DNA from: Verrucomicrobiales bacterium
GTDB lineage: Bacteria > Verrucomicrobiota > Verrucomicrobiia > Verrucomicrobiales > DEV007
DNA: 64,000 nt
Direction: 5' to 3'
NCBI GenBank assembly: GCA_030730365.1
Contig: JANQVJ010000005.1
Location: 1-64,000, forward strand
The notes beneath the pieces were generated by a model. That model ran no database searches. It worked only from the letters and a program-made list of their open reading frames with translations, and was not told the DNA's origin. Numbering within the stretch: position 1 is the stretch's first letter; each line of letters opens with the position of its first letter. Shown piece by piece: positions 8,907 to 20,598 of this stretch. The position numbers and the translations under genes are program-made.

Positions 8907-10631
8907 TCACTTCCCGTCCACTTCCTTCGCCAGCGCGAGGTATTTCACTGTCTCGCGTTTGATCACGGGCAGGAGGAAATAGACGCCGATGAGGTTAGGG
9001 ACGAGCATGGCAAAAACCATCGCATCAGAGAGCATGAGAATGTTATCGAGCGAGGCCGAGGCTCCCACGATGATGAGGAGGCAGAAGACGACCTTGTAGA
9101 CGATCACGGGGAGGTGGATGCGGTCTTCACCGAGGAAACTGAAAAGATACATCACGCCCTGCTGTCCATAGTAGGACCACGAGATCATCGTTGAAAAGGC
9201 AAAGAGGAAGACGGCGAGGCTGAGTAGGACGGGGAACCACGAAAGGACGGAGGCAAAGGCGAGCGAGGTCACCGGCACACCGGTTTTGCTCGTCACGGCG
9301 CTTTTGGCAACCCATCCGGTGATTTTTTCGGTTTCCTGGAAGGCTCCGTTGACGAGTCCGATGACCTCGACGTGATCGCCGTCCGTCTTTCGGGTATGGA
9401 GATACTGCCCGGGTTCGAGCTTTTGGACGAGCTCGGTCGAGGCCGGCGCTTTGATCAGGTCTGCCCCCGCAGGATTGACCTCGGCGCTGATTTGCCAGGT
9501 CCCGGTGATGACAAGAACGAGAGCGCTCATCGTGCAGACGACGACGGTATCCACGAATGGCTCGAGGAGCGCGACAAAACCCTCACTGGCCGGTTCGTTT
9601 GTCTTCACGGCGGAGTGGGCGATGGGGGCGGAGCCGAGCCCGGCTTCGTTCGAGAAAGCGGCCCGGCGCACCCCCTGAATGAGAACACCGATGATGCCTC
9701 CTGTCACCGCGTCGTTGCTGAAAGCCGAGCTAATGATCGTGCCAAAGGCTCCGGGCAGGGCCGTGATGTTCCCGAAAATAATGATGAGACAGGCAATCAC
9801 ATACATCCCGCACATGAAGGGGACGAGAAAGGACGTGACCCGGGCGATCGAGACGATTCCCCCGAGAATGACGAGGCCGGTGAGAATAGCCATGGCAAGA
9901 CCGAAGTAGACCGCACCGTTTCCACTTGCGCCGTTCAGGACGGGGAAAGTATTGCTCATCTGGCTGAAGGCCTGATTGGCCTGGAACATATTCCCAGCTC
10001 CAAAAGCGCCTCCGATAACAAAAACCGCGAAGATAAGCGCGAGGACTTTTCCGAGGCCGCCCAGACCGATTTCCCGGAGGCCGTCGCTGAGGTAATACAT
10101 GCCGCCTCCTTTGACGGTGCCGTTCTTCATGAACTTGCGGTATTTCACCCCGAGGGTGCATTCGGCGAACTTTGTCGTCATGCCGCAGAGGCCCATCACA
10201 ATCATCCAGAAGGTCGCGCCGGGGCCGCCGATACCGACGGCAACGGCGACTCCGCCGATGTTGCCCAGTCCCACTGTAGCCGAGAGGGCCGCGCTGAGCG
10301 CCTGGAAGTGGGTGATCTCTCCGGGCGCGTCTTTCGGTGTGTATTTGCCGCGGGCGGTGCGCAGGGCGATGCCGAAACCGCGCAGATTGATGAAGCGAAA
10401 GTAGATTGTCAGGAAAATCGCGGTGAAGGCGAGGAGAACGAGCACGATCGGCAGGACGACGCCGTCGGTGACTTCAAGGCCGAAGAAAACAATCTTATCC
10501 GCCATCACTGCAATAGGGGCGATGGTCTCGTCGATGCGTTCGGCCATCGATTTGCCGACCTCTTCACTGCGGGCGACGGATGCTGAGAAGAGCAGGGCAA
10601 AGAGGGCGAGAAAGCGGATGAGACGGGTCAT
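8907..10631 (-). CDS. Sodium:alanine/glycine symporter (AGCS family) with extra extramembrane insertion
   Basis: HFQALSAALSATVGLGNIGGVAVAVGIGGPGATFWM, FSNEAGLGSAPIAHSA, FSTMISWSYYGQQG. Confidence 0.92.
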   Translation of the reverse strand: MTRLIRFLALFALLFSASVARSEEVGKSMAERIDETIAPIAVMADKIVFFGLEVTDGVVLPIVLVLLAFTAIFLTIYFRFINLRGFGIALRTARGKYTPKDAPGEITHFQALSAALSATVGLGNIGGVAVAVGIGGPGATFWMIVMGLCGMTTKFAECTLGVKYRKFMKNGTVKGGGMYYLSDGLREIGLGGLGKVLALIFAVFVIGGAFGAGNMFQANQAFSQMSNTFPVLNGASGNGAVYFGLAMAILTGLVILGGIVSIARVTSFLVPFMCGMYVIACLIIIFGNITALPGAFGTIISSAFSNDAVTGGIIGVLIQGVRRAAFSNEAGLGSAPIAHSAVKTNEPASEGFVALLEPFVDTVVVCTMSALVLVITGTWQISAEVNPAGADLIKAPASTELVQKLEPGQYLHTRKTDGDHVEVIGLVNGAFQETEKITGWVAKSAVTSKTGVPVTSLAFASVLSWFPVLLSLAVFLFAFSTMISWSYYGQQGVMYLFSFLGEDRIHLPVIVYKVVFCLLIIVGASASLDNILMLSDAMVFAMLVPNLIGVYFLLPVIKRETVKYLALAKEVDGK

Positions 10632-10723
10632 GATTCGCGAATGCTAAGGGGACGCGGCGCGTGATTGCAACCATTATTTGAACGCCGTCCCTCCTTCTCA
10701 GCAGGGTTTCGGCCGTTTTCGCC

Positions 10724-10751
10724 GCAAATTGAAAAATTCACCTCAATTTGC
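10724..10751. promoter_or_regulatory. Inverted repeat GCAAATTGA-N10-TCAATTTGC upstream of sdhC
   Basis: Exact 9-bp arms at 10724-10732 and 10743-10751, 56 bp before the sdhC ATG. Confidence 0.4.
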
Positions 10752-10807
10752 CGAATTTAATACGCCACCTCTTGCAAAGAACCGTCGTAATGCTTAAGAA
10801 ACCGTAA

Positions 10808-11560
10808 ATGAACGCGCTTGGCAAAACACTCTGCCGATTTTGGGCTTCTTCCATTGGGAAGAAACTAGTCGTAGCTATCACAGGTATCATGCTTGTGGGA
10901 TTCCTCCTGGGACACATGACGGGGAATCTGCTCATTTATCAGGGCCGCAAGGATCTCAATGACTACGCCTATTTTCTCCACCACTTCCTTCACGGATGGG
11001 GGATCTGGCTGGCGCGTTTCGGCATCATCGTTGCTTTCGTCCTGCACATCGTCGCAACGATTTCTCTGACGCGGCAAAATCGGGTGGCGCGTTCCTCCCA
11101 GTATGCCTGCAACACCACCGTACAGGCATCGACGAGTTCGCGCATCATGATCTGGAGCGGTCTCACCGTGATTGCTTTTGTGATCTTTCACATTTTCCAC
11201 TTCACGGTCCGTGTTGACCCTGCTCTCGCGAGCATGAAAGACCCCGCAGACCCCTCGCGTCACGATGTCTACGGGATGCTGATCGCCGGGTTTAAAAATC
11301 CGCTCATTGTCCTTTTCTACCTTGTCTCCATCACCCTGCTCTGTTCACATCTCAGCCACGGGATCGCCTCGATCTTTCAAACGCTCGGGCTACGGACGGA
11401 AAAAACCCGAGTTCCCTTCGAGCGGCTCGGGCTCGCCATTTCCGTGCTGTTGTGGATCGGATTTCTGTCCATTCCTTTACTCATCCTGACCGGAGTCCTC
11501 ACAGACTCCGAACTTGCCTCGATGGCCTCTCCCGAAGCCCCTGCCGGGCTGAATCCCTGA
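10808..11560 (+). CDS. sdhC: Succinate dehydrogenase cytochrome b subunit (b558 family)
   Basis: [44 protein letters not shown]; followed by sdhA and sdhB. Confidence 0.92.
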   Translation: MNALGKTLCRFWASSIGKKLVVAITGIMLVGFLLGHMTGNLLIYQGRKDLNDYAYFLHHFLHGWGIWLARFGIIVAFVLHIVATISLTRQNRVARSSQYACNTTVQASTSSRIMIWSGLTVIAFVIFHIFHFTVRVDPALASMKDPADPSRHDVYGMLIAGFKNPLIVLFYLVSITLLCSHLSHGIASIFQTLGLRTEKTRVPFERLGLAISVLLWIGFLSIPLLILTGVLTDSELASMASPEAPAGLNP

Positions 11561-11597
11561 ACCCTCCCTTTTTTCCGAACTCTCACCGAATCTGATC

Positions 11598-13604
<2,007 letters not shown>

Positions 13605-13650
13605 GTGCCCGGCGTAACCCTATCTGTAATCAAATTTTCGCAAAACTGTC

Positions 13651-14403
13651 ATGAACCTGACTCTCAAAGTGTGGCGCCAGAGCAGTCCGAACGCCACCGG
13701 ACGCATCGAAACCTACGAGGCCAGGGACATCCCTTCCGAGGCGTCCTTCCTCGAGATGCTCGATATCGTCAACACCGGCATCATCGAAGCGGGCAATGAC
13801 CCCATTCATTTTGACCACGACTGCCGCGAAGGCATCTGCGGGTCCTGCTCTCTCGCGATCAACGGTGTGCCGCACAGCAAAGAGAGTGGCATCACGACCT
13901 GCCAGGTCCACATGCGCAAGTTCCGCGAGGGTGACACGATCTGGATCGAACCTTTCCGCGCCCGCGCCTTTCCCGTGATCAAAGATCTCATGGTGGATCG
14001 CTCCGCCTTTGACCGCATCATCGCAGCCGGGGGCTACATCGACGTGCGGACCGGTTCCGCGCCCGAGGCGAATGCCATTGCCATCGGCAAAGAAGACGCC
14101 GACGATGCCTTTGACGCTGCTACCTGCATCGGTTGTGGTGCCTGTGTCGCCGCCTGCAAGAACGCGAGCGCCATGCTCTTTGTCGGCGCCAAGGCTTCGC
14201 ACCTCAATACTCTTCCCCAAGGCCATGCCGAAAAAGACCGTCGCGTCCTCGCCATGGTCCGCCAGATGGACACCGAAGGCTTCGGCAATTGCACCAACCA
14301 GTATGAGTGCGAGGCCGTCTGCCCCAAGGAGATCAGCGCCGACGTCATCGCCAAGCTCAACCGCGACTACGCTGCTGCTTCTGTTCGCGAAGTAGTTGAG
14401 TGA
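13651..14403 (+). CDS. sdhB: Succinate dehydrogenase iron-sulfur subunit
   Basis: [46 protein letters not shown]. Confidence 0.95.
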   Translation: MNLTLKVWRQSSPNATGRIETYEARDIPSEASFLEMLDIVNTGIIEAGNDPIHFDHDCREGICGSCSLAINGVPHSKESGITTCQVHMRKFREGDTIWIEPFRARAFPVIKDLMVDRSAFDRIIAAGGYIDVRTGSAPEANAIAIGKEDADDAFDAATCIGCGACVAACKNASAMLFVGAKASHLNTLPQGHAEKDRRVLAMVRQMDTEGFGNCTNQYECEAVCPKEISADVIAKLNRDYAAASVREVVE

Positions 14404-14821
14404 TCCTGCAACGTGCGCCCTGGGGGACGGAGGCGGACAGGGAGGTCTGCCTCACCTTTCCACTAGCCCGCATTTCTCGCACCCGTTCTACGGCGACTGG
14501 CTGCGGCCAGCCCGGCTTCGATCGCCTCAATCTTCGCTCCACGCCGGATGATCGCGATGATCCGGTTTCGCTGTTCGGCGGTAAGGTTCTCATGCATGAA
14601 AATGCGGGGCCTCTGTTTTGAGCAATCGTCACGAATTTACGGCTTTCGGCGGCAAATCCCGGAATTTGTTCAGCGTTTTCTTCCCCTGATCACGGATTGT
14701 CATTTCCATTGCATTGATTCTACTTTTCGTGACGCTTCTCTGTAGTAGAGTGAGAAGCGGCGGCAGGGGACTATATCCTGTTGAGCCGGAGACCTAACCC
14801 TTTTGAGTCGGAAACCCGAAG

Positions 14822-16576
14822 ATGTCCTCCCCAGTCGAAACCATTCAAACGATCAAGGTTCCCAAGCCGGTTCCCATCACGACGACCCGTTTCCGTCCGC
14901 CGAAGAAGAACATCCCCCAGACGAAGCCGGAGCGTGACCAGTTCCTCCGGACGATACGCAACTACGTGGCGTTATCGAATCCCGTCCCGCCGATGCCGCT
15001 TGAGGAGCTCGACGTGCACGCGCGTCGCATTCTCGCGGAGCTGGGCTACGAAGGGGACGAGACCTACCTGCACTACACCGCTGTCTGTCTCAACAACGAG
15101 ATGTGGCGCGAGACCCTCGCCGAGATTCCGTATGAGCGCCGCCTCCTCCTCATGCCGAAGTGCCTGCGCGTCGAGGACAAATGCCCGGCGCCTTTTGACG
15201 AGTTCGGCCTGCTCTGCAAGCAGTGCGGTCTCTGCTCGATCCAGGACTTCCAGAACGAGGCCGAGCGTCTCGGCTACGCCGTCCTCGTGGCCGAAGGGTC
15301 GGCCATCGTGATGTCACTCATCCAGACCGGACAGATCGAGGCCATTGTGGGGATCTCGTGCCTCGCGGTGCTGGAGCGCACCTTTCCCTACGTCGAGGCC
15401 GCGGCGATTCCGTCCATCGCCGTTCCGCTCCTGCAGGATGACTGCATCAACACCACCGTCGATATCGACTGGGTCTGGGAATATCTTCATCTCACGAGCG
15501 ATGACAACACGCGCCGTCTCGATCTCACCGCTCTCCACGAAGAGGTGAAGGGCTGGTTCACCCCCGAAAGTATCGCCGCCGTGATGGGCCCGATCGAGGG
15601 AAAACAGGAGGAGATCGCCCGCGAATGGCTCGCCCGTGACGGGAAACGCTGGCGTCCTTTCCTCACCGTCGCCGCGTTCGAAGCGCTGCGCGAAGACCGC
15701 GGCAATCCTCTCCCTGACGACATCAAAAAGATCGCCTTTGCGACCGAGCTTTTCCACAAGGCCTCGCTCATCCACGATGACATCGAAGACGAGGACCACG
15801 GCCGCTACGACCAGCCGACCCTGAATGCCGAGCACGGCGTCGCGGTGGCGCTGAATGCGGGTGACTTGCTCATTGGTGAAGGCTACCGTCTCATCGGCGA
15901 ATGTGAGGCTCCCGACGCGCGGAAGACAGAAATGCTCCTCATTTCGGCTCGCGGCCAGCGTGAGTTGTGTCGTGGTCAGGGCGCCGAGCTCGTCTGGGCA
16001 CGGAATCCCGAGCCGCTCGATTCGAAGCAGGTTCTTGAGATTTTCCGGCAGAAGACGGCTCCGGCTTTTGAAGTGGCGCTGAAGCTCGGTGCTTCCTACG
16101 CGGGGCAGCTCGATGAATTCGCCGGGGTGCTCGAAAGCTATTCCGAGAATCTCGGGATCGCCTACCAGATCCAGGACGACATGGACGATCTCGGAGCCGA
16201 TGCGGGGGACAACGAATTGGAGAAGATGCGCCCGAGCGTGCTCCTCGCTGTCGCGCGGGAGCGGGCCAAGGGTGACGACCGTGCGGTGCTTGATTCTCTC
16301 TGGAGCCACGAAGACCTCGCCGGGGTCGAGATTCACAAGATCCGCAGCCTTGCCCACGAACTCGAGGCTGACGACAAGTGCATGCTCCTCTTCGAGACCT
16401 ACAAGGAAGCGGCCGTCCGCAGTCTTGCCGATCTTGAAAACGCGAACCTGAAAGGGCTCCTTCGACGAGTCATGGGCAAGATTTTCAACGATCTCGAGAT
16501 CAAAGGCTGGTGCCGCGAGTTCGAGGTGAAGAACGGGGTGCGGGAGGAAGAGGCGGAAGCAGTGACTGCCGGCTGA
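14822..16576 (+). CDS. Fusion protein: N-terminal DUF116-like Cys-rich domain + C-terminal polyprenyl synthetase
   Basis: N-term RRLLLMPKCLRVEDKCPAPFDEFGLLCKQCGLCSIQDF...AIVGISCLAVL; C-term GKRWRPFL, HKASLIHDDIEDED (first Asp-rich motif), QIQDDMDDLGAD (second). Confidence 0.85.
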   Translation: MSSPVETIQTIKVPKPVPITTTRFRPPKKNIPQTKPERDQFLRTIRNYVALSNPVPPMPLEELDVHARRILAELGYEGDETYLHYTAVCLNNEMWRETLAEIPYERRLLLMPKCLRVEDKCPAPFDEFGLLCKQCGLCSIQDFQNEAERLGYAVLVAEGSAIVMSLIQTGQIEAIVGISCLAVLERTFPYVEAAAIPSIAVPLLQDDCINTTVDIDWVWEYLHLTSDDNTRRLDLTALHEEVKGWFTPESIAAVMGPIEGKQEEIAREWLARDGKRWRPFLTVAAFEALREDRGNPLPDDIKKIAFATELFHKASLIHDDIEDEDHGRYDQPTLNAEHGVAVALNAGDLLIGEGYRLIGECEAPDARKTEMLLISARGQRELCRGQGAELVWARNPEPLDSKQVLEIFRQKTAPAFEVALKLGASYAGQLDEFAGVLESYSENLGIAYQIQDDMDDLGADAGDNELEKMRPSVLLAVARERAKGDDRAVLDSLWSHEDLAGVEIHKIRSLAHELEADDKCMLLFETYKEAAVRSLADLENANLKGLLRRVMGKIFNDLEIKGWCREFEVKNGVREEEAEAVTAG

Positions 16577-16696
16577 TTCGGGCCGCCGCGGCGGCATCGA
16601 TCGAAGGTGTCAACTCCCTTGCGACGCGCTTTTCGGCGCGATTGGAGGGAGCGGGGCTTGTAAGAGTTTCGTCCTCCTCGACCCAATCAAACCGAC

Positions 16697-17104
16697 TCAA
16701 ACCCCCGAAAAAATCAGCCACCAGGCGATGCCGGAGGCGAGGCAGAAGAGGACGAAGAAATGGATTCCGTTCTTGTTCCGCTCGGCGTGGTAGCGGCGGC
16801 GTTCGGCGTGGGAGAGTTGCCGTTTCTTGGACGGACGCAGGGGGGGGCGATCTGGTGGAGGGAGAATGTTCTGTCCGCGCATTTGTTCGCGCCGGGCTTC
16901 GGCCGCGCTCTTTTTCTCGAGAAACGACTCGAGCGCGCCGATGCGGGCATGGAGCAGGTGGGCCTGTTCGCCTAGATCGTCGGACTTTTTTTTCTTCGCT
17001 CGGACAGGAGGCGTCCCCGGATGGAGGATAGGCAAAGTCTCTTTTGGGGGCTTCGAACTGCCGCGATGGCGACGGTTTTTCGGTCGGGAGGAGAAAAGGC
17101 TCAT
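16697..17104 (-). CDS. Hypothetical protein with C-terminal TM helix
   Basis: MSLFSSRPKNRRHRGSS...; C-terminal FFVLFCLASGIAWWLIFSGV; ATG at 17104. Confidence 0.55.
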   Translation of the reverse strand: MSLFSSRPKNRRHRGSSKPPKETLPILHPGTPPVRAKKKKSDDLGEQAHLLHARIGALESFLEKKSAAEARREQMRGQNILPPPDRPPLRPSKKRQLSHAERRRYHAERNKNGIHFFVLFCLASGIAWWLIFSGV

Positions 17105-17190
17105 GTAGGAATCGGGGAAGGGAAGTAAGGCGAGACCTCGCACTCCCCGCGCTTCATGCGGGGTGCGTTGGTCGATGGACCTGAGACATC

Positions 17191-17850
17191 TTAGAAAAAG
17201 AGGAAGCCGATGAGGGCGATCACCCCAAAGCCAACGAAGGGTAGAGAGAAGGCGAATCCGCTCTTGAGCCAGTAGGTAAAATCTCCCTGCGCGACAGCGG
17301 GTATCGATGAGATGGAACGCATCGCCGTTTTTCCTTTGAAGAGTCCCGGTTTTTTGCCGAAGCCGTTGATCATGGGGAGAGCATTGTCGATCTCGTCTTC
17401 GGCGGCTTCGATGTAGCTGAGCGCACGGGCGAGCTCGGCCTTGCGATCGGCCCGGCTCCACATCTCGGGACGAAGCCCGTTGATGTTGGCGAGGTGACCC
17501 TCGAGGCGCTCATGCGCGGTCGTGCAGTCTTCAGCAACGCGTCGTGCCTCGGTCGCCTCACGGTCGAGGACGGAGAGGTAACGATTGAGCTCTTCGCAGA
17601 CTTCGATGCGCCCGCTCTTGAACTGCTGCTCTTTTTTCGTGAGTTCTTCGAGTTCAGCGGTCTGGCGTTTGATCTGCTCTTCCTGTTGACGGAGGGCGCG
17701 GAGCTGATCCTGTGCCTGCTGATACTCGTCGTCGAGATCTTCGCTGTAGGGCGTCACCGCCTGGAACTGCTTGGGATCGAACTGAATGTTCAGATCGTCT
17801 TTGTCGTCTTCGTCGAAGAAAAAGGGATGAATTTCAGCTGTTGCAGACAT
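17191..17850 (-). CDS. Hypothetical coiled-coil protein with C-terminal TM segment
   Basis: DEYQQAQDQLRALRQQEEQIKRQTAELEELTKKEQQ; C-terminal FAFSLPFVGFGVIALIGFLFF. Confidence 0.6.
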   Translation of the reverse strand: MSATAEIHPFFFDEDDKDDLNIQFDPKQFQAVTPYSEDLDDEYQQAQDQLRALRQQEEQIKRQTAELEELTKKEQQFKSGRIEVCEELNRYLSVLDREATEARRVAEDCTTAHERLEGHLANINGLRPEMWSRADRKAELARALSYIEAAEDEIDNALPMINGFGKKPGLFKGKTAMRSISSIPAVAQGDFTYWLKSGFAFSLPFVGFGVIALIGFLFF

Positions 17851-17888
17851 GGTTCAGGAAGTTGAATTTTAATTAACCTCCATTAATA

Positions 17889-19631
17889 TTATAAATTGCT
17901 TAGAATTTCCAGTCTTTTTAGCTTTTTCCGTGAAAAAAAGAGGGGGGCCACCGTCGTCACAAAGGTGAGGGAGAGCAGGGCGAGGAAGCCGAGTTGGCTT
18001 GATGTTGAGCGGTACCAGTCGGGATCGACGGCGTTGTTTTTAAAGATATCCCACCGCAGATAGGCGAGGAGGAGGATAAAAGTCAGGATGTAGATGAAGC
18101 TCCCGACGAGACAGAGGGTGCCGCCAAAGCCACTCACGATCCTGGCGGCGTTGGACTCCTGCAGATTGGGGAAGATGACCCCGAGCCCTACCGCGAGACC
18201 GTTGAGCCCGAGGGCGAGGAAGGCTACGGCGGTAGCGAAGAAGACGGAATCGGCTAATCCGAGGCGGAGATTATAGCCGCCGATAAAAAGAATTGCGATG
18301 ACGAGGATGCCGCTGCTGAGAGTACTCGTGACGAATTTTTGGAGGACGATGGAGGGAAGCTTGAGCGGGGACATCGCGAGGATCCAGAGGCGGCGGCCCT
18401 CGAGGCTGAACTGGGGAAAAACAAAGCGGGTCGTCAGGGTCGAGAGGGCAAGGGCGCAGACAGCGAGGTTGAGAAAGGCGACAAGGTAGAGGTCGCGCGG
18501 CTGGTTCATCTCGCCGTTCATTTGCCGGAGACCGCTCGAGTAGATCGCGAGGAGCCCGAAGACGAGCGAAAACTGGACCCACTGAGCGGGTTCCCGGAAA
18601 AAGGTGAGGAAGTCTTTTCGCGAGATCGCGGCGAGGGGGCGTCCGACGAGGCGCCCGAGGAGAGACGGGTTCGGGTACTGCGCAGTGACCGAGGCGGCGG
18701 AGGGCTCGTTTCGCCGGTCGCGTCTCAGAGCGGAGACGGCGGAGTGTTGGAGGGAGCGGTTCCATGAATGGTAGAACCAGCGTCCCCCCGCATGGTAGAG
18801 CAGCAGCATCGCCATGAGGGCGTGACTGAGGAGGAGGGTGGGGTAGATGGCGGAGCCGAAGACGCGGTGGGGTCGGGTCCAGTCGACGATGGCGGCCGCC
18901 ACCCAGGTGCCGGGGAGGGCGCGATTCACGGCGATGCCGGTGTGGTGAAGGACGCGTTGGAAGGTGAGGGCAGCGCTGAGTCCGGTGTCCTCAACGATCT
19001 CGCGGTCTTCGAGCCCGGTGCGGACGGCCGAGGCGATGAGGAAAACGGTGAGGAGGCTAACCCCGATGACGATCTGGCGCCGGTTCATCCAGCGCACCGC
19101 CGTCACGAGGAGGAGCGCGCCGATCGCTGAGGCAAGGGTGAGAAAGAGGATGAGAATGAGCGAGGTCTTGATGAAAAAGTCAGGAGAGACCTCCCGTATG
19201 CGGGCAAAGGCGAGGAGGAGAGGCGCGAGGATGAAGGCGAGTCCCCAGCTCGAGAAGGCGGCTGATTCGAAGCATTTCCAAAGGAAAATGGTGCGGTGCG
19301 AGAGCGGCAGGGTGAGGAGCCAGCGGGTGTCGCGGTTTCGATAGAGCGAGATGTAGGCGGTGACGGCGACCGAGAAGATCAGCATCATCATGAAGCAGAA
19401 AAACATCACGTAGATAAGCCTGTCGCTGAGGAGTGTGCCCGCTGCAGGCAGGGCGGCGACATAGCGAAGCCCTTCGCTGAAGAGCCAGTAGGCGGCGACC
19501 ATGTAGCCGATCAGAAAGGAAGCGATCGTCGCACTCATGAGCCGCGAACGCCGCACCGCGACGGCCGTTTTCACCCGCAGCATCCGCAGATGGACGCGGA
19601 AGAGGATGAGCCATTGCGAATAGGTGGACAT
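17889..19631 (-). CDS. Large multi-TM protein, putative ABC-type exporter permease
   Basis: Many hydrophobic helices; NRDTRWLLTLPLSHRTIFLWK typical of ABC-2-like permeases; start set at MSTYSQWL (19631). Confidence 0.6.
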   Translation of the reverse strand: MSTYSQWLILFRVHLRMLRVKTAVAVRRSRLMSATIASFLIGYMVAAYWLFSEGLRYVAALPAAGTLLSDRLIYVMFFCFMMMLIFSVAVTAYISLYRNRDTRWLLTLPLSHRTIFLWKCFESAAFSSWGLAFILAPLLLAFARIREVSPDFFIKTSLILILFLTLASAIGALLLVTAVRWMNRRQIVIGVSLLTVFLIASAVRTGLEDREIVEDTGLSAALTFQRVLHHTGIAVNRALPGTWVAAAIVDWTRPHRVFGSAIYPTLLLSHALMAMLLLYHAGGRWFYHSWNRSLQHSAVSALRRDRRNEPSAASVTAQYPNPSLLGRLVGRPLAAISRKDFLTFFREPAQWVQFSLVFGLLAIYSSGLRQMNGEMNQPRDLYLVAFLNLAVCALALSTLTTRFVFPQFSLEGRRLWILAMSPLKLPSIVLQKFVTSTLSSGILVIAILFIGGYNLRLGLADSVFFATAVAFLALGLNGLAVGLGVIFPNLQESNAARIVSGFGGTLCLVGSFIYILTFILLLAYLRWDIFKNNAVDPDWYRSTSSQLGFLALLSLTFVTTVAPLFFSRKKLKRLEILSNL

Positions 19632-19825
19632 TCGGGGGGATGACTCGGCGGAATTCATTTGTGAGAGAAGATTAGCCGAATCCCCCGGGAATGTCTCGCA
19701 TTCTGAGCGGGTAGGGCAGGAATTGCCGGCGTTATTCTCCTCCTGTGGGCGCGAGCCGCTGAAAAAATTATCCGAAGGCAGGTCGAATCCTTGCCAGGCG
19801 ATTTGATCTGCTTTAAACTTATGCC

Positions 19826-20059
19826 ATGAGCGCACGGGATGTCATCATTTCCGAGATCAAAACCGCCCCGGAACCGGTCGTGCAGGAGGTCTATGATTTC
19901 ATCCTTTCCCTGAAGAGCAGGGACTCTGTCGGCGATCAGGAGTCGCGCAGCCGTTCAGACCCGCCTGATTTTCTCGCCCGGCAGAAGATTTTGTTCGGAG
20001 AAAAAGCCATTAACGACTCCGGAGAATTACTGAATGAACTCAGGTCGGAACGGTTCTGA
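19826..20059 (+). CDS. Antitoxin-like protein (DUF2281-like, VapB role)
   Basis: Short; IKTAPEPVVQEVYDFILSLK; stop overlaps downstream PIN gene start (TGATG). Confidence 0.65.
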   Translation: MSARDVIISEIKTAPEPVVQEVYDFILSLKSRDSVGDQESRSRSDPPDFLARQKILFGEKAINDSGELLNELRSERF

Positions 20060-20490
20060 TGCGATATTTTGACACCGGTGTTCTGTTGAAGCTGTATTTG
20101 CCGGAGCCCGGGGCGGACGAAGCGGTGGCGTTTGTAAAGGCAAGTGGCAACGTGCCTCCCCTGACGTTGCTGCACGAATTGGAGATGCGCTCTGCCCTGC
20201 GGCAGAAATTCGGCCGGGGTGAAATCACTGGAATCGAATGCAAGGGGGGGCTTTCGCAATTAGCAGAGGATCTCAACGCCGGTGTCCATGAAAAAGTGGC
20301 CGTGGTTTGGCCGGAGGTGTTTGCGACGGCAGAGTCGCTCTCGAGCATGCATGGAGTTGAGACGCTATGCCGATCTTTGGATACGCTGCATGTGGCCCTG
20401 GCCATCGAGTTGGGAGCAAAGGAGTTTTGCACTTTCGATCAGAGGCAATCACATATGGCAAGCGCGGCCGGGATCAGAGTTATTCAGTAG
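20059..20490 (+). CDS. PIN domain toxin (VapC family)
   Basis: MRYFDTGVLLKLYL N-terminus, RSLDTLHVALAIELGAKEFCTFDQRQ. Confidence 0.8.
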   Translation: MRYFDTGVLLKLYLPEPGADEAVAFVKASGNVPPLTLLHELEMRSALRQKFGRGEITGIECKGGLSQLAEDLNAGVHEKVAVVWPEVFATAESLSSMHGVETLCRSLDTLHVALAIELGAKEFCTFDQRQSHMASAAGIRVIQ

Positions 20491-20598
20491 CGCCCCGGCG
20501 TCGGCCCCTCGCCTATGCTGTGGGAACAATCCTCCTTCGACCACCCGACCCCGGATTTTTCGGGTTGGAATTTTGCAAGCCTCTCCTAGGTTGCCCCC

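Noticed and set aside
9372-10586. 404-aa ORF on the + strand opposite the AGCS symporter
   Set aside because: Low-complexity, His/Asp/Glu-rich composition expected from the antisense of a high-GC gene; the minus-strand AGCS protein is clearly real.
15314-16597. 427-aa ORF antisense to the DUF116-prenyl synthase
   Set aside because: Mirror of a real coding frame; no recognisable domain, while the + strand has canonical motifs.
17889-19631. Complete ABC transporter operon
   Set aside because: Only a permease-like protein is present; no ATP-binding subunit is adjacent.
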